Part shown: positions 1 through 8,333 of the stretch, piece after piece
Layout of the letters: each line of letters starts with the position of its first letter
How positions within the stretch are numbered: the stretch's first letter is position 1
From: Hymenobacter arizonensis
Lineage (GTDB): Bacteria; Bacteroidota; Bacteroidia; Cytophagales; Hymenobacteraceae
Direction: 5' to 3'
Assembly: GCF_900115775.1 (NCBI RefSeq)
Contig: NZ_FOXS01000005.1
Coordinates: 310,001 to 374,000 of the forward strand
Length of the DNA stretch: 64,000 bases
Translations under genes and position numbers: made by a program
Notes under the pieces: generated by a model
Database searches by the model: none
The model's input: only the letters and a program-made list of their open reading frames with translations
Told to the model about the DNA's origin: nothing

Positions 1-1
1 C

Positions 2-253
2 CCGATAACGGGCTTGCAGAACCTGCCGGCCCACACCCGCGCTTATCATGGCGCCACCCGCCAGGACGCCCACGGCCAACTGGTCACCAACGGCGGCCGG
101 GTGCTGGTGCTTACCGCTCACGGCCCCGATTTAGAAACCGCCACCGCCCGCGCCTACGAAGCCTGCGCCCAGGTCACGTTTCAGGACGCCTATTTCCGCA
201 CCGACATTGCCCAACGTCCGGAGCCAGTATTAACCGCGAGCGCCGTAAATTGA
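2..253 (+). CDS. purD: phosphoribosylamine-glycine ligase, C-terminal fragment (5' end outside window)
   Basis: The window opens inside this gene; the reading frame is open from base 2 to a TGA at 251-253. The visible part is the GARS C-terminal domain: the stretch GGRVLVLTAHGPDLETA followed by RAYEACAQVTFQDAYFRTDI is characteristic of PurD, which joins glycine to phosphoribosylamine in purine synthesis. The ATP-grasp core is missing because it lies upstream. The stop codon overlaps a possible TTG start of purN, and purN, purF and purM follow on the same strand, which supports the call. Confidence 0.9.
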   Translation, partial: PITGLQNLPAHTRAYHGATRQDAHGQLVTNGGRVLVLTAHGPDLETATARAYEACAQVTFQDAYFRTDIAQRPEPVLTASAVN

Positions 254-270
254 ATATTGAAAACTTGGTC

Positions 271-978
271 ATGAGCATTTCCACCCCCGCACAAGAGAAT
301 CGTCACGCTCCCCATTACTTGGGAGACGCGAGCGCGGAGACGCTCGGTGAGGGAAACCGCAAAGCGCGCCTGGCCATTCTGCTTTCAGGCCGCGGCTCCA
401 ACATGCTCTCGTTGGTGCAGGCCACCCAAACCGGAATTCTGAAAGACCTGGCCGAAGTAGCTGTAGTGTTCAGCAACAAACCCGAAGCGCCCGGCCTGGA
501 ACTTGCCGCTGCGCAGGGGTGTCCAGTAGCTTCCTTGCCCAGCCAGGGCCGCAAGCGGGAAGCGTTTGATGCAGAAGCCGCTGTGCTGCTGCAGCAGTAC
601 CAACCCGACTTTGTGGTGCTAGCGGGGTACATGCGGATTTTATCGCCAGCGTTTATTCAGCCGTTCGCGGGGCGCATTCTAAACATTCACCCCGCCGACA
701 CCCACCAGCACCAGGGCTTGCACGCCTATGAATGGGCTTTTGACAACAAACTAACCGAAACCAAAATCACCGTACATCTGGTTGACGAGGGCCTTGATAC
801 CGGGCCCATTCTCGCCCAGGAATCGGTGGACTTGCGCGGGGCCGAAACCTTGGCCGAAGTCGAGCGCCGTGGCCTTGCCGTGGAGCACCAGCTTTACGCG
901 CAAACGCTGGCCGAATTAATTAAAACCAAACAGAACGTCATGTCGAGCGCAGCCGAGACATCTCGCTCGGAAAACTAA
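271..978 (+). CDS. purN: phosphoribosylglycinamide formyltransferase
   Basis: GAR transformylase, transferring the formyl group from 10-formyl-THF to GAR in purine synthesis. The N-terminus has LAILLSGRGSNM, and the catalytic residues are present: Asn138 and His140 in NIHPAD and Asp176 in DEGLDTGPIL. The loop after NIHP is not the usual SLLPxFxG but ADTHQHQGLHAYEW, so this is a divergent subgroup. I chose the ATG at 271; a TTG at 250 overlapping the purD stop is the alternative. The last residues (about 15) are encoded by the left arm of a palindromic repeat, so the C-terminal tail is repeat-derived and probably not functional. Confidence 0.88.
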   Translation: MSISTPAQENRHAPHYLGDASAETLGEGNRKARLAILLSGRGSNMLSLVQATQTGILKDLAEVAVVFSNKPEAPGLELAAAQGCPVASLPSQGRKREAFDAEAAVLLQQYQPDFVVLAGYMRILSPAFIQPFAGRILNIHPADTHQHQGLHAYEWAFDNKLTETKITVHLVDEGLDTGPILAQESVDLRGAETLAEVERRGLAVEHQLYAQTLAELIKTKQNVMSSAAETSRSEN

Positions 979-1026
979 AGAGTTTAAGCACGCGAGATGT
1001 CTCGGCTGCGCTCGACATGACGTTCT
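932..1026. repeat. family A palindrome, perfect 35-bp arms
   Basis: Arms at 932-966 and 992-1026 are exact reverse complements, separated by 25 bases. The arm carries the family A words cgtcatg, gagcgcagccgaga and catctcgc, seen again near 50.2, 53.1-53.4, 56.3-56.4 and 57.7 kb. The left arm encodes the end of purN and the right arm ends about 30 bases before purF. In RNA it would make a very long stem, so it may act as terminator or mRNA stabiliser as well as being a mobile-type repeat. Confidence 0.9.
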
Positions 1027-1054
1027 TATTTGACCCGAAAAAACCCCAAATGAT

Positions 1055-2557
1055 ATGTGTGGAATAGTAGGTTTTCATGGCCCCGATGACGTTGTTGCCG
1101 ACATGGTGGTGGGCCTCACCGCCCTGCAGCACCGGGGGCAGGACGCGGCTGGCATTGCCACGTTCGACGGCTTGTCGTTTCACCTGCACAAGGGGCAGGG
1201 ACTAGTCAATGACGTGTTTAAAAAGAAGCACCTGAAGAAGCTGAAGGGCAACAGCGGCATCGGCCACGTGCGCTACACCACGCAGGGCGCCAACGACTCG
1301 AACCTCGCCCAGCCTTTCACCACCAGCTACCCGTTTGGTTTGGCGATGGTGCACAACGGCAACGTCATCAACTTCCGCGACGTGGCCAAGCGCCTGCACG
1401 ACAAGTACCACGTGCTGCCCAAAACCACCAACGACCTCGAGCTTATCATGTACACCTTCGCCTCGGAGCTGCGCGTGAAAGACCTCGACCACCTCTCGGT
1501 AGTCGACATTTTCGACGCCGTGGAAACCACCCAGGAGCTGGTTAAGGGTGCCTACGCCACCATCACCCTGATAGCCGGGCACGGCCTGCTGGCCTTCACC
1601 GACCCGCTGGCCATCCGGCCGCTGGTGCTGGGCCGCCGCGATTCAGCCGGTGGGCCGATTTACGCGTTTGCCTCGGAAAGCACTTGCTTCGATTTCCTGG
1701 GTTTTGAGTTCGTGGAAAACGTAGGCCCGGGACAAGCCATATTCATCGACAACAACTACCAGGTTCACTATAAGAACCCGTACGAGCTGCCGAAAAATTT
1801 CTGCGCCTTCGAGCAAATCTATTTTGCCCGCGAAGACTCCACCATTCACGGCCGACTGGTGGCCCGCGAGCGGGTGCGCCTCGGCAAGCGCCTGGCCCGC
1901 AAAGTGGCCGATGCCGGTCTCAAGCCCGACATGGTGATTGACGTGCCTTCGTCCGGCTACTTCGCCGCTTCCGGGCTGGCCGAGGCCATTGGCGTGCCCT
2001 ACCGCCGCGCGCTGGTGAAAAACAATCACATGGGCCGCTCGTTCATCGTGGCTACCCAGGCCGGGCGTGAGGACGTGGTGAAGAAGAAACTGAACCCCAT
2101 CCGCGAGTTTGTGGAAGGGAAAAAAATAGCGGTGGTCGACGACAGCATTGTGCGCGGCACCACCTCGCGCCGCATCGTGCGCCTGCTGCGCGACGCTGGT
2201 GCCACGGAAGTCTATTTCATCTCCAGCGCCCCGCCCATCGTTTCGCCCTGCATCTACGGCATCGACATGGCCATGAGCACTGAGTTGATTGCCGCCAACT
2301 ACACCGAAGACGAAATCTGCCGCTACATCGAAGCCGACCGAGTTATTTACCAGGATTTGGATGATTTGCAGGAGCTGTTTTCCGAAGAAAAAGGCCACGG
2401 CGGCAGCTGCTTCGCCTGTTTCTCGGGTAAGTACCCAACGGGCGATGTGACCCACTACCTGCGCCATGTGCAGGAAGAGCGCGCCAGCCACCGCCCCGAA
2501 AAAGGCAAGAAAAACCTGTCCGTAAGCGCCAAAGCACCCGAGCCCACGGAGCACTAG
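1055..2557 (+). CDS. purF: amidophosphoribosyltransferase
   Basis: First committed enzyme of purine synthesis: it makes phosphoribosylamine from PRPP and glutamine. The protein starts MCGIVGFHG, so Cys2 is the N-terminal nucleophile of the class II glutaminase domain (about residues 2-230). The phosphoribosyltransferase domain carries the PRPP loop VVDDSIVRGTTSRR near residues 360-373. The length of 500 aa fits the family. A C-terminal GGSCFACFSGKYPTGD stretch follows, as in bacterial PurF. It lies between purN and purM, with long palindromic repeats on both sides. Confidence 0.95.
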   Translation: MCGIVGFHGPDDVVADMVVGLTALQHRGQDAAGIATFDGLSFHLHKGQGLVNDVFKKKHLKKLKGNSGIGHVRYTTQGANDSNLAQPFTTSYPFGLAMVHNGNVINFRDVAKRLHDKYHVLPKTTNDLELIMYTFASELRVKDLDHLSVVDIFDAVETTQELVKGAYATITLIAGHGLLAFTDPLAIRPLVLGRRDSAGGPIYAFASESTCFDFLGFEFVENVGPGQAIFIDNNYQVHYKNPYELPKNFCAFEQIYFAREDSTIHGRLVARERVRLGKRLARKVADAGLKPDMVIDVPSSGYFAASGLAEAIGVPYRRALVKNNHMGRSFIVATQAGREDVVKKKLNPIREFVEGKKIAVVDDSIVRGTTSRRIVRLLRDAGATEVYFISSAPPIVSPCIYGIDMAMSTELIAANYTEDEICRYIEADRVIYQDLDDLQELFSEEKGHGGSCFACFSGKYPTGDVTHYLRHVQEERASHRPEKGKKNLSVSAKAPEPTEH

Positions 2558-2587
2558 GCCGTGTAGTTTGAAAGGCAGAACAAAAAG

Positions 2588-2777
2588 ACTCCCCTCCTCA
2601 GATGAGGAGGGGATGTGAGCGCCGAAGAGGCGCGAACGGGGGTGGTTGAAGTCGTTGAACGACACCCGCCCGACCCCCGCCCAACTGCCAAAAGCCCGCT
2701 CGCGAGTCGTTCAACGAATCCAACCACCCCCGTTCGCGCTGAAGCGCGAACATCCCCTCCTTATCCAAGGGGGGAGT
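2588..2777. repeat. family C palindrome with sub-hairpins
   Basis: A 190-base inverted repeat between purF and purM. The outer part begins actcccctcctcag and ends ggggggagt; the inner part pairs gtggttgaagtcgttgaac with gttcaacgaatccaaccac. Each arm also folds on itself (ctcccctcctcagatgaggagggg; gcgccgaagaggcgc), so the element can form a branched cruciform. A second copy with the same architecture is at 38751-38930. A short open frame through it on the + strand is not credible as a gene. Confidence 0.85.
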
Positions 2778-2793
2778 TGTCGTTCCATTATCC

Positions 2794-3891
2794 ATGTCCG
2801 CTTCCTCCGCCAACCCCGCCGGCTATTCCATCGAAGAAGGCAACGCCGCCTCGCGCAACGCCTACAATTGGTCGAAAAAGACCTTCGCCAACCGCACCGG
2901 CAAACCTGGCGAGCCTGCCCAGGACCTCGACGGCGGTTTCTCCAATGAAATTCGTTTCGGCGCCGAGCGCCTCGGCATCAGCTCCGACGGCATTGGGACC
3001 AAAATCGAAGTGGCCGAGCGCCTGAACAAGTACGATACCCTTGGCTACGACCTTATCGCCATGACAGCCGACGACCTCATCGCCGCCGGCTTCGTGCCCA
3101 CCAACCTCTCCAACATCATCGACGTGAACCACCTCGACTACGGCGTGGTAGATGAGATGATGCGCGGCCTGCACGACGCCGCCAACTTCGCCCAACTGGC
3201 CATCACCGGCGGCGAAATCGCCGAGCTGGGCAACCGCATCGGTGGCTGGCCCGGCGCTAAAATGAACTTCAACTGGTGCTCCACGGCCATTGGCGTACTG
3301 CACCCCAGCCTGGCCCAGCCCCTGAGCGGCAAAACCGCCCAGGCCGGCCACGTAGTAGTGGCCCTGCGCTCGCCCTCGTTCCGCTCCAACGGCTACTCCT
3401 TGGCCCGCAAAACCCTGGAGCGCCTCTTCGGCGAGAACTGGCACGAAGCCCCCTACGACGGCACCGACGCCGACCAATACGCCACCTGGGGCGAGGCCAT
3501 GCTCGCGCCCTCCCTCATCTACGCCCCCGGCGTAGCCACCCTGCTCGATGCCGGCCTGCCGCTGCACGGCGTGGCCCACATCACCGGCGGCGGCGTGGCC
3601 GATAACTTCCAGCGCGTGCTCAAAAATGGCCTCGGCGCGGTGCTTGACAACCTATTTGAGCCCCTGCCCGCCATGCAGCGCCTCTGCGAAATCGGTGACC
3701 TCAGTTCTGAAACTGCCTACCTCTACTGGAACATGGGCACCGGCATGCTGATTGTGACAGAAGAAACTTCCGCCGCTGCGGTAGTGGCTTCACTGCAGCA
3801 AAGTGGATATGATGCGCAGGTGGCCGGTTATCTTACGGCTGAAAGCGGCGTAATGCTGCGCGTGGGCACAGGGGAATTGAGATATGCTTAA
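2794..3891 (+). CDS. purM: phosphoribosylformylglycinamidine cyclo-ligase (AIR synthetase)
   Basis: Fifth step of purine synthesis, ATP-dependent ring closure of FGAM to AIR. Recognisable PurM features are SSDGIGTKIEVAE near residues 69-81, the DLIAMTADDLIAAG stretch near 88-101, ITGGEIAEL near 133-141, and HITGGGVADNFQRVL near 263-277. The length of 365 aa is slightly over the classical 345. The start ATG at 2794 lies just after repeat C. Its TAA (3889-3891) overlaps the stop codon of the convergent gene at 3888. Confidence 0.93.
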   Translation: MSASSANPAGYSIEEGNAASRNAYNWSKKTFANRTGKPGEPAQDLDGGFSNEIRFGAERLGISSDGIGTKIEVAERLNKYDTLGYDLIAMTADDLIAAGFVPTNLSNIIDVNHLDYGVVDEMMRGLHDAANFAQLAITGGEIAELGNRIGGWPGAKMNFNWCSTAIGVLHPSLAQPLSGKTAQAGHVVVALRSPSFRSNGYSLARKTLERLFGENWHEAPYDGTDADQYATWGEAMLAPSLIYAPGVATLLDAGLPLHGVAHITGGGVADNFQRVLKNGLGAVLDNLFEPLPAMQRLCEIGDLSSETAYLYWNMGTGMLIVTEETSAAAVVASLQQSGYDAQVAGYLTAESGVMLRVGTGELRYA

Positions 3892-4340
3892 TGGGTAGCG
3901 TGTAGTAATTTGATTTTTTGCACAAAATAAGAATAACACTCGCATAGCAGCGCGAAATATTCTAATGGAACTTGGTGGTCACTTAGGATACTTTCATTTC
4001 CATAGTTATCAAAAACATCAAATGATAATGTAAATAACCCATTTTGGTGCACCTTGACACAATAGTTATCGAAGTTGCTGCCCAATGGAAGGATATACTC
4101 TTTTCTGGTCACCACTTCTTCCTTTGCCATCTCAGAAAATTTTTGGGCAGCAATGAGTAGGGCCGAAGAAGTGACGCCGGCAACTTCAACATCATTGACA
4201 TCTTCCAACTGGATACATCCTAAAATAAGGGAGGTTCTCTCTACCAGACCGTAGCCGCCGTTCGGGGTATGGATTAAAGATGAAATCCGAAATAGGGCAG
4301 CATTACCAATGCTAATATCAGTAGACAGCAGATGGTTCAT
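3888..4340 (-). CDS. hypothetical protein, AT-rich orphan
   Basis: A 150-residue protein that I do not recognise. Start ATG at 4340 preferred over an upstream TTG at 4355. The sequence (MNHLLSTDISIGNAALFRIS...) has no signal peptide or membrane segment, and alternating hydrophobic/polar stretches suggest a small soluble alpha/beta protein. Its DNA is visibly AT-richer than purM on one side and pncB on the other, which suggests a foreign origin. It overlaps the end of purM by four bases in convergent orientation. Confidence 0.65.
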   Translation of the reverse strand: MNHLLSTDISIGNAALFRISSLIHTPNGGYGLVERTSLILGCIQLEDVNDVEVAGVTSSALLIAAQKFSEMAKEEVVTRKEYILPLGSNFDNYCVKVHQNGLFTLSFDVFDNYGNESILSDHQVPLEYFALLCECYSYFVQKIKLLHATH

Positions 4341-4367
4341 GATGCACAGCCTCAATAAAAATTCTTC

Positions 4368-5858
4368 TTACGCCCCGCGCACCGGCCGCTTCTCCAGAAT
4401 CAGCTCCGTGCGGTAGTCATACAGCGTCTTTTCCAGCCCCACAGGGTACGTATGCGGGTTGAGGAAGCGGCGGATGCTCGGGTCCAGGCTTTGTACCTCG
4501 CGCTGGGCGTGGGCGCGGCTTTCGGTGAGAGAAGGTAACTCAAGCACGCGCTGGCCTTTGCTGAAAACCGGCTCCAGCAGCTCGCGGAACTTGGTTTCGG
4601 GCTTGACGAGCAGGCGGCGGGTGGCGTCGAGCGGGTCGACCATGGTGAGCTGGTCGGGGAGGGGCTCAGCGGTGTTGTATAGCATGTCGGCGCGGGGCTT
4701 GCCGTACTCGTTGAGATAGCGGCGCACCTGCAGAATGCCCGGAATGCTGGTTTTGGCTACCTGCTCCGAGAGCTTCAGGGTGAAATCCCAGCCTGAGTCG
4801 TCGGCCTTGCGCAGGGCGGCCAGCTTGTACACACCGCCGAGGGCCGCTTGGTTATAGGCCGTGACGAGCTGCGTGCCCACGCCCCAGGTATCGATGCGGG
4901 CGCCTTGCTGCTTGAGGCTGGTGATGAGGTTTTCCTCCAGGTCGTTGCTGGCCACGATGCGCGTTTCCGTGAACCCGGCCTCGTCGAGCACGGCCCGCGC
5001 TTCCCGACTCAAGTAGGCCAGGTCGCCGGAATCGAGGCGGATGCCGGCCAGCTCGTGGCCGTTGGCGCGCATCTCGCGGGCTACGTGAATAGCGCGGCGC
5101 ACACCCTCGATGGTGTCGTAGGTATCGACCAGAAACACCGAGTCGTCGGGGAAGGCCTGCGCGTAGGCCGAAAACGCCTGCGTTTCATCGCCGAAGGCCT
5201 GCACCCAGCTGTGGGCGTGGGTGCCGCGCACCGGAATGCCGTAGCGCTGCCCGGCCAGCAGGTTGCTGGTGGCGTCGCCGCCGCCGAGGAAGGCGGCGCG
5301 GCTGGCGCCCAGGCCGCCATCAAAGCCCTGGGCCCGGCGCAGGCCGAACTCCAGAATTTGGTCGCCGGGACCGGCAGCTTCGCGGATGCGGGCAGCCTTA
5401 GTGGCTACCAGCGTTTGAAAGTTGATAAGCGTGAGCAAGGCCGTTTCCAGCAGCTGGGCCTGCAGTAGCGGCCCGCGCACCCGCATAATGGGCTCGTTGC
5501 CAAACACCACGGTACCCTCGGGCACGGCGTCAATGTCACAAGTGAATTTCAGGCCCCGCAGGTATTCCAGGAAATCAGCGGGGAACATGACGCCGCCTTT
5601 GCTGCCGCGCAGGCTGCCCAGATAAGCCAGGTCGTCTTCCGAGAAATGCAGGTTCTCAACCCAGTCCACGGCCAGGGCCAGGCCGGCTGCCACCGCGTAG
5701 CCGCCTTGGAAAGGCGCTTTGCGGAAGTAAAGGTGAAACACCGCCTCCCGGTCTTGCATGCCCTGCTGCCAGTAGCCGTAGGCCATGGTAAGCTGATACA
5801 AGTCGGTAACGAGGGCGAGCGATGGCGCGTAGAGGCCGGAAAGGGGAGCGGAATTCAT
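4368..5858 (-). CDS. pncB: nicotinate phosphoribosyltransferase
   Basis: Preiss-Handler NAD salvage: nicotinate + PRPP to nicotinate mononucleotide. Family features: LVTDLYQLTMAYGYWQ near the N-terminus, EFGLRRAQGFDGG in the middle, and the GTHAHSWVQAF motif with the His that is autophosphorylated in this family, then IRLDSGDLAYLS. The ATG at 5858 gives about 496 aa, a normal length; the longer frame to 5894 would overlap the divergent gene's promoter region. The gene stands alone, divergent from the DUF1345 gene. Confidence 0.92.
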   Translation of the reverse strand: MNSAPLSGLYAPSLALVTDLYQLTMAYGYWQQGMQDREAVFHLYFRKAPFQGGYAVAAGLALAVDWVENLHFSEDDLAYLGSLRGSKGGVMFPADFLEYLRGLKFTCDIDAVPEGTVVFGNEPIMRVRGPLLQAQLLETALLTLINFQTLVATKAARIREAAGPGDQILEFGLRRAQGFDGGLGASRAAFLGGGDATSNLLAGQRYGIPVRGTHAHSWVQAFGDETQAFSAYAQAFPDDSVFLVDTYDTIEGVRRAIHVAREMRANGHELAGIRLDSGDLAYLSREARAVLDEAGFTETRIVASNDLEENLITSLKQQGARIDTWGVGTQLVTAYNQAALGGVYKLAALRKADDSGWDFTLKLSEQVAKTSIPGILQVRRYLNEYGKPRADMLYNTAEPLPDQLTMVDPLDATRRLLVKPETKFRELLEPVFSKGQRVLELPSLTESRAHAQREVQSLDPSIRRFLNPHTYPVGLEKTLYDYRTELILEKRPVRGA

Positions 5859-5946
5859 ACAGGGAATGGCAAATAGCAGGAGCTTGCGCCGCAAAGAAAA
5901 CCCCGGGAAAAGTAACGAGGCGGTGCAGCCGTTGGGAAGTTGCCGT

Positions 5947-5954
5947 TACCTTGC
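5947..5954 (+). promoter_or_regulatory. Bacteroidota -7 box TACCTTGC close to a start codon
   Basis: TACCTTGC matches the Bacteroidota -7 element (TAnnTTTG) with one change and lies 5 bases before the GTG at 5960. The same octamer lies 4-7 bases before the starts at 28168 and 33294. No clear -33 TTG element was found. The closeness implies a very short leader or leaderless mRNA. Confidence 0.5.
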
Positions 5955-5959
5955 AGTTC

Positions 5960-6652
5960 GTGCCGCTGCCTCCTTCCGCCTTCTTTCGCTATGTGCACCG
6001 CGCCGGCCAGCTTTCGGCAACGTCGCGGCTGCTGCTTGGCCTTGCCTTGGGTGGGGTTGCCTGGAGCCTGGCCCCTGGAGGCATCGATGCCATTAGCCGC
6101 AGCCTCGCGGCTTGGGACGTTTACGCGGCGGTTACGTTGTTGCTTATTGCAGCAGCCATGTTCACGGCCGATGCCGCCAGCATCCGCAAGGTGGCCAATA
6201 GCGAAGACCTCAGCCGGATAGTGGCCTTCGTCTTTGTGCTAGTGGCGGCCCTGGCCAGCCTGATGGGGGTGGTGGCCCTGCTGGGAACGGGGAGGTCGCC
6301 CACAGGCGGCTTTCTTTCCCGACACGTAGCGCTTGGCATCGCGGCCGTGCTGGAATCGTGGCTGCTGGTGCATACCGTGTTTACCCTGCATTACGCCCAT
6401 ATTTACTACGACACCAGCGGGGCCGATGGTGCCGATGTCGGCGGCCTGGACTTCCCCGGCAACGACCCCGAGCCCGACTACTGGGACTTTGCCTACTTTG
6501 CCTTCACCATCGGAATGACCGCCCAAACGGCCGATGTCGCTATTTCGGGCAAACGGCAGCGGCGCACCGCCCTGTTGCACGCCATCATTTCGTTCGGCTT
6601 CAACATGGCCATTGTCGCCCTGAGCATCAGTGCCCTTAGCGGGTTACTTTAA
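5960..6652 (+). CDS. DUF1345 family membrane protein
   Basis: Predicted inner-membrane protein of about 230 aa with five or so hydrophobic segments (LLLGLALGGVAWSLAPGG; AAVTLLLIAAAMF; IVAFVFVLVAALASLMGVVALLG; ALGIAAVLESWLLVHTVF; and a C-terminal NMAIVALSISALSGLL). The DFAYFAFTIGMTAQTADV stretch is the DUF1345 signature. Function of the family is not known. Start is uncertain: there is no ATG near the beginning of similarity; I chose GTG 5960 because a -7 box ends 5 bases before it, which rules out the TTG at 5951 inside that box. Confidence 0.8.
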   Translation: MPLPPSAFFRYVHRAGQLSATSRLLLGLALGGVAWSLAPGGIDAISRSLAAWDVYAAVTLLLIAAAMFTADAASIRKVANSEDLSRIVAFVFVLVAALASLMGVVALLGTGRSPTGGFLSRHVALGIAAVLESWLLVHTVFTLHYAHIYYDTSGADGADVGGLDFPGNDPEPDYWDFAYFAFTIGMTAQTADVAISGKRQRRTALLHAIISFGFNMAIVALSISALSGLL

Positions 6653-6715
6653 CAGGCGGCCCTTCCCGAACAGGATAAAAATACTGCCGCGACGCACTTT
6701 TACGTATTTACCACT

Positions 6716-7372
6716 TTAAGAAATCAGGCCCCGGCTCACGGCGAGCTTGATGAGGGCGGCGGTGTTCTTGGCCTGGGTTTTGGCGATGATGTTCTGGCGG
6801 TGCGTCTCGATGGTGCGCTTGCTCGTGAAGAGCTTGTCGGATATTTCACCGTTGGTCATGCCTTCGGCAATGAGCTTGAGCACCTCCAGCTCGCGGGCCG
6901 TGAGCTCAGCGCCCACGGGCGCGCCATTTTCCTCAGGGTGGATGGTGGACGTCCGATTTACCGCCTTGTAGAGCATGCTAAGGCCGATTTCCGTGCACAG
7001 AAACGAGTTGCCGGCTGCCACCGTTCGAATGGCGTAGGTTATTTCGCTAATGGCCGCATTTTTAAGCACATATCCCATGGCGCCGGCCTCAAACATGCGC
7101 GACACGTAATTTTCGTGGTCGAGCATGGTTAGCACCAGCACTTTCACTTCCGGAAAGCGTTGGCGCAGCTCGGGCACGGTCGCAAATCCGTCGAGAACGG
7201 GCATCTGCACGTCCATCAGCACCACATCAACCTGCGTAGTTTCGAGAATGGCCAGCACTTCGGTCCCGTTGCTGGCTTCGCCCACTACGTCGAGGTCGGC
7301 ATCTGCCGAGAGTAGCGCCCGGATGCCGTCGCGTAGAATGGTATGGTCGTCAGCAAGCAGGATGCGGGTCAT
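6716..7372 (-). CDS. NarL/FixJ-type response regulator
   Basis: Two-domain regulator of 218 aa. The receiver (residues 3-120) has the acidic pair Asp8-Asp9, phospho-acceptor Asp54 in VVLMDVQMP, the conserved Thr in VLVLTMLDHE and Lys in GYVLKN, so it should be phosphorylatable. The C-terminal LuxR-type HTH contains LTARELEVLKLIAEGMTN and SKRTIETHRQNIIAKTQ. Start ATG at 7372, since homology begins at MTRILLADDH. No kinase is adjacent. It is divergent from a paralogue at 7631 with which it shares an almost identical HTH DNA sequence. Confidence 0.9.
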   Translation of the reverse strand: MTRILLADDHTILRDGIRALLSADADLDVVGEASNGTEVLAILETTQVDVVLMDVQMPVLDGFATVPELRQRFPEVKVLVLTMLDHENYVSRMFEAGAMGYVLKNAAISEITYAIRTVAAGNSFLCTEIGLSMLYKAVNRTSTIHPEENGAPVGAELTARELEVLKLIAEGMTNGEISDKLFTSKRTIETHRQNIIAKTQAKNTAALIKLAVSRGLIS

Positions 7373-7630
7373 AGCTGGGAGAGAAAGGGATGTCAAATCG
7401 ATTGGGGAAGACAAAGGTGTACTTGCTTGGGTATACAGGAAACCCTAGTACGTATTTCTACGATAAGAGTGACCGTTCGCTCTGTCTGGACAGGGATTTA
7501 TACGGCTTTTATAGCAAAGTCTCCAGAGGAGGTTTCCGCCGCTTGTAATTTCGGGTTGGTTCAAGCTGGTTCCCCTGCTTCGAACCGATAAATTAATATC
7601 TTCTAACATCTCTGTCCGCCATTCCGTTGT
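7373..7630. other. intergenic region between divergent response regulators
   Basis: A 258-base region containing the promoters of both regulators. I found no confident promoter match, operator palindrome or small gene in it. Sequence is AT-richer than the flanking genes towards 7540-7620. Confidence 0.4.
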
Positions 7631-8278
7631 ATGATTCGCTTATTCCTCACCGATGGCCATTCTCCCACTCGCGAGGCGCTACGTAAGGACATGGAAGCGG
7701 CGGGCGTAGGGGTAGTAGGCGACGCCGGCACCGGCGAAGAGCTGCTGGCCCAGCTCACCAATGCAGCGCCTACGGTGGTGCTGCTCGACCTCAGCTTGCC
7801 AGGGCCCGACGTGTTTGCCCTGCTTCCCGCCCTGCGCGAACAATACCCGCAGCTGCGCGTGCTGGTCCGCGGCGAACTCACCAATGAGCATTACGTGGCG
7901 CGCAGCTTCGACCTGGGCGCGCACGGCTATGTGCTAAAAAATATTATGCCCGCCGAGTTGGTGTACGGGCTTTCGACCGTGGCCGCGGGCCGGCAGTTTT
8001 TGTGCTCAGCCATTGGTGTGGCGCTGCTGGGCCGGCTTTTTGTGAGCAACCCGGGCGCCAGCGACGCTGCCCGCGCAGCATTGGGGCTGAGCAAGCGCGA
8101 AATAGAAGTGCTGGGCCTGGTGGCCCAAGGCATGACCAACGCCGAAATTGCCACCAAGCTCTTCACCAGCAAGCGCACCATCGAGACGCACCGCCAGAAC
8201 ATCATCGCCAAAACCCAGGCCAAGAACACTGCCGCCCTCATCAAGCTCGCCGCCCGCCAGGGCTTGCTACCGGAATAG
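7631..8278 (+). CDS. NarL/FixJ-type response regulator with degenerate receiver
   Basis: Paralogue of the divergent gene at 6716 (215 aa). The receiver keeps Asp53 in VVLLDLSLP and Lys in GYVLKN, but the acidic pair is reduced to Asp8-Gly9 (FLTDGHS) and the conserved Thr position is Gly in LVRGELTN. It may therefore be poorly phosphorylated or act as an atypical receiver. The LuxR HTH at the C-terminus (LSKREIEVLGLVAQGMTN, then SKRTIETHRQ) is intact. Over about 95 bases the HTH DNA differs from the paralogue at only two or so positions. Confidence 0.88.
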   Translation: MIRLFLTDGHSPTREALRKDMEAAGVGVVGDAGTGEELLAQLTNAAPTVVLLDLSLPGPDVFALLPALREQYPQLRVLVRGELTNEHYVARSFDLGAHGYVLKNIMPAELVYGLSTVAAGRQFLCSAIGVALLGRLFVSNPGASDAARAALGLSKREIEVLGLVAQGMTNAEIATKLFTSKRTIETHRQNIIAKTQAKNTAALIKLAARQGLLPE

Positions 8279-8333
8279 CCCGTCCGGCGAACAACCCGGA
8301 AAAGGGCAGGGCACTCCCATGAAGGCAACCTTA

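Noticed and set aside
2615..3025. 136-codon frame through palindrome C and the purM start
   Set aside because: It reads repeat sequence and then an alternative frame of purM; no family features.
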